From: Ophioceras dolichostomum
Taxonomy: Eukaryota > Ascomycota > Sordariomycetes > Magnaporthales > Ophioceraceae
Length of the DNA stretch: 64,000 nucleotides
Reading direction: 5' to 3'
Assembly: GCA_003049485.1 (NCBI GenBank)
Contig: PYST01000050.1
Coordinates: 1-64,000 of the forward strand
The notes under the pieces were generated by a model. It was not told where the DNA came from and did not search any database. It saw only the letters and a list, made by a program, of their open reading frames with translations. Position 1 is the first letter of the stretch; each line of letters starts with the position of its first letter. A program made the translations under genes and the position numbers. Below, in pieces: positions 44,031 to 54,606 of this stretch.

Positions 44031-44137
44031 TCTGTATGCGGGGATCGAACTCGCGAACTCCCAGAGAGAGGTGGCCAGCCTACAATCTGGGAGCCGACGG
44101 GCGTGACGCCTTTTCCCACCTAGGCCAAATGGCCCAG
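44031..44137 (-). ncRNA. tRNA-like Pol III unit, probably degenerate tRNA
   Basis: On the minus strand, TGGCCTAGGTGG (44127-44116) fits an A box and GAGTTCGATCCC (44052-44041) fits a B box and T loop. A T5 run follows about 20 nt further on. The D-arm resembles tRNA-Thr. The ends do not pair as an acceptor stem, the T stem has a mismatch, and the segment between the boxes is too long for a normal anticodon arm, with an 8-bp hairpin CTCCCAGA/TCTGGGAG inside. It is therefore not a standard tRNA. It may be a tRNA pseudogene, SINE head or other Pol III transcript. Confidence 0.35.
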
Positions 44138-44506
44138 TAGGGACGACCGTCTGTGTTGAGGGAAGGAGCTGCTTAGTCCGCTTATATCCTCATTGACAGC
44201 TGGGTGCTCCTGCCTTGTGACGAATGAAGGACGGCGATGGCGTCGGGGGCGACGTTACGGCCTTGTCCTGTCTGGTGTGTATGGGTGTTTTTCAACATCC
44301 CGGTTAGCTACGTGCCTGTTGGAGTGATGGTTATAAGCATGCTCATACTAGCATTGCGATGTGTATTGAATTGTAAGTACCTGTTGATCAGGATGATGGA
44401 CTGTGGCCCGGGCTAGAGAAGCACGCATGTTGGCGTGGCTGCTATCCATGGGTGCTATGATTTAAATATGTATGTAACGAGTGGTCATGTTCGTTGATGC
44501 TGTCCT
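44138..44506. other. Intergenic, no gene seen
   Basis: Spacer between the tRNA-like unit and the 3' end of the BTB gene; nothing recognised. Confidence 0.45.
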
Positions 44507-46076
44507 TCACAGAGAGTCATCGGTCGATATATCCATCTCCCCTCCAGCCTTCTCTTCCTCCTCCTCCTGCTGAGGCTGCTGCGTTTCCTCCTTTTCGCCC
44601 TCCTCCTCCTCCTGCTGCTGCTGTTTTTCCTCCTTTTCACCCTCCCCCTCCTTCTCCTGCTGCTGCTGCTGTTGCGTTTCCTCCTCACCCTCCTCTTCCA
44701 ACAGCTGTTCCTGCATTCCCTCACTTTCTTCCTCCCCCATCTCCTCTTGCATCTCCCCCTGTTCCTCCTCCACCACCATTTCCTCCGCCACAGGAGGATA
44801 TCTCTCCTCCTCCCATTCCTTCGCTTGCGCGATCATCCCCGATTCCCGCCGCATCCACGAAACGGCCTTGTTCTCACTGTACTTCGGCCTCACCTCGGTG
44901 ACGTGCATCTCCCCGCACCTCCTGCACCTGCACGTCCACGGGCTGTTGAATTCGCACCACCCGGGGCCGACGGCGCGGCAGTTGTACGTGTTGCAGCGGC
45001 ACATCAGCTCCCCCGGAGCAGCCTGGCTGCCGCCCTCCATGCCCTTGAAGAAGCTGGCGGCCGTCATGTCGTTGAGGTAGTTGAGCACGCCCATCGCGAA
45101 GTCAGAGTGCCTCCGCATCACGGGCTGCATCCGCATCCAGAGCGACTCCGGTGTCGCCCCCATGCGTTCGAGCAGCACCATGCGGCAGAGCGTCTCTTTC
45201 ATGGCCAGGTCTGAGCGGGCGGTCTTCGTGTAGACCTCATCGGCTAGGTCGGGGAGGAACGAGAGATCCTGTCCGGGGAAATGGGAGATGGCGCTGGCGA
45301 CGCAGTTGAACCGCTCGAGGCTGAAGATCTTCAGGTCTGGCACGACGAACTTGCCCGCCATGATGTAGACCTTGGCGGATGAGGCCATGCTCTTCGCGAA
45401 GTCGTTTCCCAGTTGCTTTGACCAGATTCGCTTGGCGTCCGCGACGTATCCCTGAGGAACAGGGGCTGTGGGAGTGTATTCTTCGTGACGTAGGTAGGTA
45501 GACATTAGCATCGGGTTTTGTCCTCTTTCGCCTAACTTGTGGTACTTGCAGTACTCGAAGACTGATGATGCAGTACTCGAAGACTGATGAACACAATCGG
45601 GCATGAAATATGGGCACTACATCTGGTAGCTGCTCACCGTCGCCTGGCTCATTTACTGGAAGAGGTGGGCCTTGCTCACCGCCACCAACATCACCCACAA
45701 CACCTGAGAGTTTGCGTTTTACCCGCTTCATCTCTTTGATGTAATAATTGATATTAGTTTGACGATCCCGCTCGATTCCCTGGGTCTTTAAGGGCCGGCC
45801 TTCGTCGTCGGTGTCGGTATATTTGGCTTCGTAAAAGAACTTGACGAGTTTCTCGAAGACTTTGGGATCGTCGTCCGGCAGATCGATCTCTGCATTAACA
45901 CTTTCCTGTGTAGGTAGGTAGTGAGGTCAGGAATCAGCCCGCGGATGCTGGTGCTGTACCGAACTTACCTAAAATTTTGCGAAGAATCCGGATTTTTTAC
46001 AGACGATTATGCGATGAAGCTTGAACGTCCGGCCTTGACATCGGACTGTCAAGTCGGCGGAGTCCTTGGAAGGCAT
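44507..46076 (-). CDS. BTB/POZ protein with Cys-rich and acidic tail; in-frame stop at the exon 1 end
   Basis: Exon 1 is 46076-45969 (SADLTVRCQGRTFKLHRIIV, KKSGFFAKF), with donor GTAAGT. Exon 2 is 45905-45638 (ESVNAEIDLPDDDPKVFEKL, VKFFYEAKYTDTD). Exon 3 is 45561-44507. Exons 1 and 2 join in the right phase, but the last codon of exon 1 is TAG where the family usually has Gln or Lys (FKES/FQES). As read, the product would stop after 35 residues. Exons 2 and 3 join cleanly across a 76-bp intron. Exon 3 completes the BTB C-terminal helices (SSAKVYIMAGKFVVPDLKIF). It then shows an eight-Cys cluster (CRCNTYNC, WCEF, CRCRRC) that may bind zinc, and ends in about 110 Glu/Gln-rich residues. It could be a pseudogene, a sequence error, or spliced in an unusual way (for example a GC donor). 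Confidence 0.65.
45547..45590. repeat. Exact 22-bp tandem duplication at a splice acceptor
   Basis: TGCAGTACTCGAAGACTGAT followed by GA occurs twice head to tail (45547-45568 and 45569-45590). Each copy carries a CATCAG acceptor on the coding (minus) strand. Only the downstream one (exon from 45561) keeps the frame. Confidence 0.9.
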
Positions 46077-46535
46077 ATTTGGAAGAGGTACGGATGACGA
46101 AAAGTAAAAAATGGTTATATTTTGAGGCTCTTGTGCGAGCGGGTGGCGATAAAGTGTACCTATTTGAGCCGTGCGATGGGTGGGGTTTGGATCGACATGA
46201 AGGTTTGGACGGCTGTACCACAGAAAACGACCTTGGATTTGACTTGCCCCCAGACTCAGGCATTTCGTCCGCGGAAGGAACCGCCCCGCCCATATTTGGG
46301 GGCCAGGCAATCGTGAACGATGTGTGTTTGGCTGAAAATACTCGACGTGGTGACCTTTGCGTGCAGGCAGAAGCAGGGGGGAAAACCCCGCCGCGCTCAC
46401 CACCACTTCTCACCAGCCGCCTGTCCCCTCTCTCCCTCGTTCTTTCAACGCGCCTGCTCTTAATTGCTCTCCTCCGTCTGTGGACGTCTCGAGCATCAAT
46501 CGCTAATCGATTGCGGCGAGGGCAGTTGGTCGGTC
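46077..46535. promoter_or_regulatory. Shared divergent promoter of BTB and ankyrin-SPRY genes
   Basis: A 459-bp interval between the two divergent start codons. No clear TATA box. The right third is CT-rich, as is common before fungal starts. Confidence 0.45.
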
Positions 46536-49500
46536 ATGATGGGATTCTTGCCCGAATGGCGACTGCCTTGGGCCTTCGCCGCGGTTGCAGCCCTCACGGT
46601 CTTGCCCACTTGTTATGCTGCGGATGACGAGCTGTCGAACACCGAGTTTGCCATGAACTTCTTCTCTGACATCGCGCCGTGAGTTTGGCATCGAAGTGAC
46701 TGATAGGCGAGAGGCCACGGGATCTGGCTGACCCTCGAGTCGTCGACAAAGAATTATCGCCCTTTTTGGGGATCAATTCGCCACGCAGTTCCTCAGCGAG
46801 AGCATGACATGGCTTGACCATCTCATCTTCGCTGCCGTCCCTCTTGGGATCGCCACGGCGATTACCGCAGCGATCAGAGTACAGGGTTACAACTGGGCGC
46901 GCGCCTTTATCGGTCGTGCGCGCGAGAACCGGGCCCAGGCTGAAATCCAGCTGATGTCGTCCACGTCCGGCGAAGTCTGCGAGCTGTTCAACGGTAGTGG
47001 CATCGTCCGCGTCATTGGCAAGCCCAGACTAGCGCAGATCGTCGTTTTCCCGGATCTCTACGACGAGTCTCTCAAGCCCGAAAACAGCGCGGACAAGGCC
47101 TGCGGCATTCACACCCTCGAGACGGCAGTTAGAGCTAGGTCCAGGTGGGGACGATTGATGACCAAGTCCGGTAAGCTTGTACCATTCATTTCTTTTCCAC
47201 CGTGGGTTCCGCTCTGTAGATAAATTAAGATTTTGACGTGTTGCAATTCTAGACTTCCACAGCCGCAGTTACAAATGGGGTCGCAACCTGCTTCAACCAC
47301 TCTTACGCCTAGGAGAGACTCCGTCGAAAGATCCTGATGAGGAGTCCGTGGAGCTTCCTGTGGCATCGAGACCTGGCGTACGACCAACTCCACTCAAGCC
47401 TACTGCACCTCCGAACATGCAGATTAACCTTGCGTCCGACCACGCTGGCGGTCGATGGAAGACGTTAGAGCTGTTTGTTTCTGCGGTTGTCGCTCTTGTT
47501 CTTCAGTCTGGACTCATAGTCGTCGCTGCCTCCACGGTATATGTTGAGGCACTCGAGGACTCGGTGGGCAGAGGCTTGCCCAGCTACGGTTTTCCCTGCT
47601 ATGTGCTTGGAACGGTCTTCCTGTTCATCGGCATGGGAATCTGCTCGATCGCTGTCGAACAAAGCACAAGAGAATTTGAATGGACCCGCTCCGTCGACGT
47701 GCCGCCGGAGCGCGGGCGCAAGGACCTGAATACGACGTCAGATGTCGGCGAAAAGGCGATCGATATTAAAGAAGAAGAGAAAGATCGTGCAGAGGGAGAT
47801 CAGCCACCCCTGCCCGCGCACAAGTCGAACAAGATGCCACGGATCCTATGGCTCCAGGTCGGTCAGAGCGTGAGTGACCAGTCGTTTAACCCTTTTGTTG
47901 TGTTGGGCGGTGCCAAGCGCAACATCATTACATCTACCCGACACGAGGACGGCGAAGACGCAAGCCAGTCAGATACCAGTACCGGTGGCTCCGAGACAGC
48001 CCCTCTGATCATCAGCCATAACAAACCCTTTACTGAGGTGAGATTTATTCCGCCAGTGTTCTTACTATAGTGAACCGTTTGGCGCTGACCTTTGCTCTCT
48101 TCTCTGGTAGAGCTCGGCACGATCGCGGAACAATGGGAGCTGGAACCTGATCACGATGTTTGGGGCAGCGTTCGCTGCGTCAGGCTTCATCCTTCAGTTC
48201 ATCGGCCTTCGAGCCCTCGCTTACCCAGTCGCGGTCTCGCAACTCGGAGCCACTCTGATCATGGCTCTCATCCGCGGTCTTATCCGTAGGAGACTCGGGA
48301 GGATTCCTCGATTCTGCTCCGCACCTCTGGGACACGAAATCGACTTCCTCGCCACCAACCTGACGTTCTCGAGCAAGTTCCGCGAGTTCGAATCAGACAG
48401 AAAGGAAAACGAGGACCTGGGTAGGCTTGTGCCACACAAGGTCTGTCGATGGAGGGTTGATACCGCTCCTCCCAGTTCTCGGAGTCTAGTCTTGGCGTGG
48501 ACTCCGACGGAGCCTAAGCTCGAAATGAACGGCAAGAATCCTCGAAACGACAGACCTCCCGAATCTAGCATATTGGAACGAGGCCAGCAGACCGAAATGA
48601 GTGGGGCCATTCTCACGGAGGGGGCGGGCATGAGCACTGGGCCGATAACATCCTCTAAGGTTGCCCCGCCTCAGCCTAGCACCGAGCCTGCAAGACCGAC
48701 CACAATCTGTGCAGGCGAGTCCTACTTTGAGGCAGCTACAAGTCAGCAGCTCTTGCGAGTACGGGAGCGGCTGGGGACGCTGTGTGAGTGGCCCAACGAT
48801 GTTTCGCAAGCCGCCCAGGCCCTTACCACATCGATCGAAGTGTTTATGGAAGCTTTCTTTCCGGAGAAGAACATTTCGAAATTCGAGTGGCAGGTCAGTG
48901 TCAAGAAGCCTTCATGCTCTTCTGATCCAGAGGCTGAAGCGGATGACGACGCCGTCGCGCTGTCAGTTAACCTCATTGAATCGGACTCCCAAAGGCGATG
49001 GGACGCCGACTTTGCGAAAATGGAAGCCGTCTTGTCTCTTTGGATGGCCAGTGTGAAAGCTGGCGGAGTGGCCAAGGCGCACACAAGCCAGGCCGAATAT
49101 TCAGAGTCAGAGACAAAGAGTGCCCACCCGCCGAGGCCGAAGCGAATGGATACGAGACGGGTGGAAGTGGGCCTGAAGCATGCATTTTGCAGAATATTAG
49201 GGGATGACATGCAGGAAGGAGTGCTGGAAAGGGACGTTGCCTGGTGGATCGGGAAAAGCGTTGCCGAGGAGAGCGCAGCTCGTCGGGAGGGAGTTCCGCC
49301 AATTCCAGGTTTCCGTGCCAGATGGGCAAATAAGGCCTATCCGCATAATTCTTCCCCAAACTTCCCCAGCGCTGCCCGCTGGCAGGCAGTCGAGCCTCTC
49401 CTCGTTATCGGGTTTCATGGCCCCGACCATCCCCCTCCCCCTCCGACAAAAGTGAGCCTGCCGCAACGTCCTTCTTTTATGCCCGCACCAAAGGGACCTC

Positions 49501-52500
49501 AACCGCGAGAGCTCGCCATATTTTCTCGATCGGACCTCCCAACCATTCTCGCACAGCACCTCCTCACGAGCTTCTTGTGGGCCATCGCTGGAACCTTGCC
49601 GCCGCATTGTCTGAACAGAAGCATTGCACATGGCGACCAAGTCGATGTTGAAGGAGTCCGGCAGTTCGAACACCGCGGCTTCGGGGAGGCTTGGACTCGC
49701 ATTAGCCTAAGACATCGCAAGTTGACAAGAACAGTGCAACAGATGGAGGCCGCTGGCCTAGGGACTAGCACTGAGCTCCTGTGCTGCATTATCCCGGCGC
49801 TGAGCTTTTACGACCTCCTACCGAACGAAGCTGTCCTGCAGCTTATTCCGCGTATCGACCAAGGCTACGGATTGACTATCGCAGCGTCATGCATTGCCTC
49901 TCTCCTCAACTCTCTGGATCGGTACAACATCGGGATCGAGCGGCGTCGATCTCTCGCCTACGCTACCGTCGCCATGGCCCTGGAACTAGTGACCCTGGCT
50001 TACGAATCCGACTCGGACGTCGCGATGACCGAGCTACAACAAACGCTCTATAGTCTTTGTTCTGAGGTGGTCTCTCCAATCATGAGGGACCTGATGCCTG
50101 TGTGTCGTCTGCAGAATCGGTTCGTTGCGATTAAGCAGATGACGGAAGGGGTGATCAGCCGCGACGATCCTCGCGCCGATGAATACCGCCGAGCTGCCAG
50201 ATTATTCCTCGCCGCGAATAGAAAGAATCCGAACCGCACCTTACTGTCGTCCAAACTTGGATTTTCATCTGCTCACCTTGCCTTAGTGGATTCGCTATCG
50301 AAAAATTCTTGGTTACACTTATGGAGCTTCCTGTATACTAGAGGTGGGTGACTAACCCCCATGGTTTGACGGCAGGACGCAGAGTCCAAACTGACGTCTG
50401 TGGGATAGATCTTGCTAGTAAGGATGTCTTTGGCTGGTCACCGCTGCACTATGCTTGCTGCGGAAGCTTTAAGGGCCGGACTCGCTTGGTGCGCCATACA
50501 CAAGAGGAGATACAAGTCAGCCAGCTTGTCGACAACCACGGGAGGAGCCCAATCCACGTTGCTGCTGCCTTCAATAGCAAGAGAATGCTGAAGGTCATCC
50601 TCAAGGCCTTGCGCGACCCGGCGCAGCGCCGGTTAGCTTGTTGCGCGATGGGCATCGATGGAAGGACGCCGATTCACCTGGCAGCCCGATACGGGAGCTT
50701 CGCAGCATTTCGTCAACTCCGAGTACACGCACCGAGCTCTCTGGATACGCTCGACGCCCAAAATCGATACCCGCTTCATCTTGCATGCTATGCGGGCCAT
50801 TTGGATATCGTACAGAGGCTCTACGAGGAATACCGCACACGTCCTGATTTAGTCCGCCACGTCGACAACTTGCGAGAGGCGCCGCTTAGCTACCTCTTAA
50901 AAGCCTTCGACGACCTGCACACAACGTTGGATACCGATGATGACAGCACCCCCAGCAGAACCTCTTCCAGAAGTTCCAGGGCTAGTACGGATTCAACGCG
51001 CTCCCAACGCAGGAAGCCGTCCAGTTTTGTCACGGATTCCGAGAGGGGTTCGGATCACAGTGCAGTCCTGGGTGCTGAAGACTCGGATGGAGACGTTCAC
51101 AGCGAGAAATATGATAATGCCCCCAAAGACAGGGACGACAGCGGCTCTGGGGAGAGCAGCAATCTGGAAGTTGACAGCAATCCAGACCACGACAGCAACT
51201 CAGAGGATGACGGCGACTCCGAGGATGACAGCGACTCCGAGGATGACAGCGACTCCGAGGATGACAGCGACTCCGAGGATGATAACAAGTCTTTCAGCAA
51301 GGACGCTACAGACGCGTGGGACAAGAGAAACATTCTCATTTCAACACTCGTCCGCGCCGTGGGCCGTGGTTGGATAAGGGACTTCCGCGACGCCATGGGC
51401 CAAACGATTCTTCATCTCGCAGTCATATACGGGGATACATCGACCATCGAAATGGTCCTACGAGGAGTCGATGGCGCGGATTCGTTTGTCAATGAACCCG
51501 ATCGCGATGGAGACCCTCCATTGTGCTCGGCGATCAAAATGACGCACCGGCCGCGTGACGAGCGGCGCGTGAGTCGCAGGGCCATCGTCACGGCGCTTCT
51601 CAAGGCTGGGGCGAACACCCACTCCGTCACACACAAAGGCGATTCCGCCCTCGCTGCTGCGTGCGACGCAGGATTGGATGGCCTCGTTGACCTCTTCCTG
51701 CACGGGGACGAGGCATTGGGAATCCCACCGCTCCCAACAGAGACGGTAACGAAACGAGGCCGCCGACATTATACGGCACTCCACTATGCCGTCATAGGGG
51801 AAAACCCAGCCGTTGTCAAACGCGTCGTACAGCATTTCTCCTCCCTCGCAGGAACTGACATTATCAATGCCCAGGACAAGCACGGGAAGACGGCCCTGGA
51901 TCACGCACTGCTGAAGGGTGAGGTTTGCCTCGTGGAAGCACTGCTCAGCCAGCCGGTAGTGGTCTCTTCCGGCGTTGAGTTTGGCCCGAGAGCACTACTT
52001 TCCGATTCACTGGGACGTCGCCAGAGGGAGCTGAGCCTCTGGCTCCTCGAACAGGAGCCTTATTCGAAGTGGCTGAAGGCGGCGACGGAGCTGCCCGTAG
52101 CATGGCTTTTCCCAGATATTCTCGCAAAGTGGCCCGACAGCGAGCTTTCGCTCAAGGATCTTGATGCGTTAGTACGGCGATTTAGCATTGATGGGGGTGT
52201 TACTAGCTCCGAGGAGAGATGGGAGTTTCATGAGCCGGACGGAACCAAGATCCTCGCCGCTGAGCTTTGTTGCAGGCGTGCGGTGGAGCGCGGAGATATG
52301 ACAAAAGCTGGCAGGCTGTTCGGGATAGCGGTACGAACTGATGACAAGGACCTAGTGGGGTTTCTTGAGGAAAACGACGCGGATCCGACCGGCCCGGATG
52401 AGTTCGGCTGGTCGTGGATCGAACTCAGCCGGTCCTATGGCCATTTGAAACTGGCTGAGATGTTGGATAGCTACCTCGTCAGGTACCAGGCCTCACATCC

Positions 52501-53551
52501 GATCGAGGCAAGATCGAAACCGGCCCCGAAAAAATACGCCGGCCCAGTCGATGTCCGCAACAACTGGACTGGGAAGCTCAAAGATGTGATCGTCAAGGGC
52601 AACCTACCAGGCGTCTACAGTGAGTTTACCCAATGAGCGCTTGCTAGTTCGTCTCACGCTCTCACACCACGTCCCAAGAGGTCCGGCTAACCACTGAAAC
52701 GATTTGAACAGGGGTTGCGATTATCGAAGACGGAGACCTTGGACCCAACCCACCGTTGACCACCAGACAGCCTGTGCCCCCATGTATGGACTACTACTTC
52801 GAGGTCAAGATCGCACGCATTGAACCTTCCGTGTAAGTTCGGAACACCCCTACCCTCGTCATCACTTTGGCTTCACCGCGCCGTCCTGGGTCGCATTCAT
52901 TACACATAAGAAAACGGGCAACCGCATCTAATGCCAACCAAAATAGGCTGCTGAAGATGGGTTTTGGAGCTCCAAAATCCGTCAAAAAACCGGGGGGAAC
53001 AGGTGGCCAGTCAGGGCAGCCGCAGGCCCCCTTTTCACCCTTCTGGACCCTGCGTTGCGGCCCCAATGATGTGCAGCTATACCTACCCTCCAGGCCGCCC
53101 CAGCGCAAAGCCTGGGGCGCGAAAAGATATCGCCTTCACGAGATATTTCCCTTCGTGGGAGTTGAGGACTCGAGGGCCGGTCACAGAGTGGTCGGGTGCG
53201 GAATAAACCCGCAGACGGGGACGGGATACTTCACAGTAAATGGCAAGGAGTACGAGGTCGCTGGCGGTCCCCATATCGAACTCTGGGGTCCGGTATACCC
53301 GTTCGTCTCAATCGGTAGGCTGGATCAGTGGCCGAGCCTGACGCCCCAGAGTCCCGAGGCTTCGGCAGTCCTTCTCGATTTTGAAGTTATGTTCAAAGAG
53401 TCGGAGGGTCACTCGTTTGCACACCGGCCGACGAGGCTGGCCGAAACGTGAGCTTCTGTTCTTGTCATTTTCTTCAATCTTTTCTGTCACAGGCTCATTT
53501 CATTTCCCCAGGGACCGCGCTGTTAGCCCGAATTTGGATAATCTCCTTTAA
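46536..53551 (+). CDS. Large membrane ankyrin-repeat protein with C-terminal SPRY domain
   Basis: Eight exons: 46536-46678, 46752-47170, 47253-48037, 48111-50332, 50383-52619, 52712-52832, 52947-53447 and 53512-53551. Every junction keeps phase, giving 2155 residues. The signal peptide is followed by DIAPIIALFGDQF and membrane segments near 70-93, 259-282, 304-325, 460-486 and 490-508, the arrangement of large mould ankyrin proteins. A long helical middle follows. Ankyrin repeats run about 1203-1330 and 1515-1725 (GWSPLHYACC, RTPIHLAARYG, YPLHLACYAGHLDIVQ, TALHYAVIG), split by an acidic Ser/Asp/Glu insert (about 1440-1500). A SPRY domain (about 1963-2135) has YYFEVKI, GCGINPQTGTGYFTVNG and VYPFVSIGR. 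A signalling or scaffold role at an internal or plasma membrane is inference. Intron 4 is only 50 bp with CTAAC inside. The last exon is small and predicted from phase. Confidence 0.85.
51215..51286 (+). repeat. Four 18-bp tandem units encoding DSEDDS
   Basis: GACTCCGAGGATGACAGC repeats four times (the last with two changes) inside exon 5 of the ankyrin-SPRY gene. It extends an acidic linker that offers many casein-kinase-2-type sites. Confidence 0.9.
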
Positions 53552-53555
53552 TAAA
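53550..53555 (+). terminator. AATAAA polyadenylation-type signal overlapping the stop
   Basis: AATAAA begins within the predicted TAA stop of the ankyrin-SPRY gene. It is consistent with the gene ending here but would be unusually close to the stop. Confidence 0.35.
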
Positions 53556-54606
53556 GGCGTGGAGTTGGTTTGGTGACCGACGATTGTTGCTCGCTGCCCG
53601 GTATAATGCCATGCAAATTCAGGTATGGTAAGTAGACTATGTCGCGTCCGGACCGACTTAGCGAGAGGAAGAAGCACATCGGCCGCAGCAACAGGAAAAA
53701 AAAAATTCAGAAATCTGTCATCGTTTCCAATGAACCCAATTCATCATCCCCGGCGTTTCCATTAACATCGTAGAGCTGAGACACCCTATGGCTTCAACCC
53801 CGGACCGACATACGACGGAACAGTCCTAGCTGGCCTATATAACTCTAGGTACCTAGGTAGCCTATTCGTTGCAGGGTCCTCCCAAGCGTTTTTCTTTCGT
53901 CCATCAATTCCCCAATTCTGCACTAATGCCACCTTGAAGTCAATGATATGTAAGAGAGGAAGTCTCGCGAGTTGAGCATTGGGAGGTAGTGAGCTGGAGA
54001 GACTCAAATTTGCGCTGATCGAGAAGCGAACAACCTGACAGGCACATTGTTGCTTAGTCAACTAGGACCCACATAACCTATGACTTTACCTGATGACTGA
54101 GGCAGGAGGCCTTTGGAGATGGCTTCATTCCGGGTAGTCAATCAAGCAGGGTTTTGGCTATTGATTTTTGTGCGTGCATTTTCTGCAGCTCAAACCGGGA
54201 AAACGAGAGGGATCAATGGGAGGTCGAACTAAGGCTTTATGGTGACCCCTGAATGTGGGCTGTTGTGGAGCTTTGAGGCCTTATCGATAAGATAAGCTCA
54301 GATCCAATTGTCGCCATCACCAGAGCTTCTGGAAAGTTGGCGCACCGATCCCGAGGCCAATCCTCGTTTCAGCCTCTGCCCCCGAACTAGGCCGAAAGCT
54401 GTGGAGTTTTTCCACTCTCCCTAATTAGCATTGCCATATCTACTTGCTCTCGTCTGTACGCCGTCCTCCATTGCTGCGCAGGCACTGATGCTCTGAGCCT
54501 TGCGACCAACGCCTTGCCTCGGCTGACGATTCCCCCTCGCAATCCAACCCGGCCTCCATCGGCGAGCGCCCTTCCTGAGTGCGTCGCTGCCGAAAATCAC
54601 ACAATA
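53552..54606. other. Intergenic, promoter of the CTD-kinase cyclin gene
   Basis: No gene supported. Contains GGTACCTAGGTAG near 53848 and a C/T-rich stretch before 54607. Confidence 0.45.

Noticed and set aside
44031..44137. Functional tRNA-Thr gene
   Set aside because: The acceptor ends do not pair and the region between A and B boxes is too long; only a tRNA-like unit is claimed.
50344..50375. 32-bp intron option between exons 4 and 5 of the ankyrin-SPRY gene
   Set aside because: Keeps frame but is below normal fungal intron size; the 50-bp GTATAC...CAG alternative (50333-50382) with a CTAAC branch site fits better.
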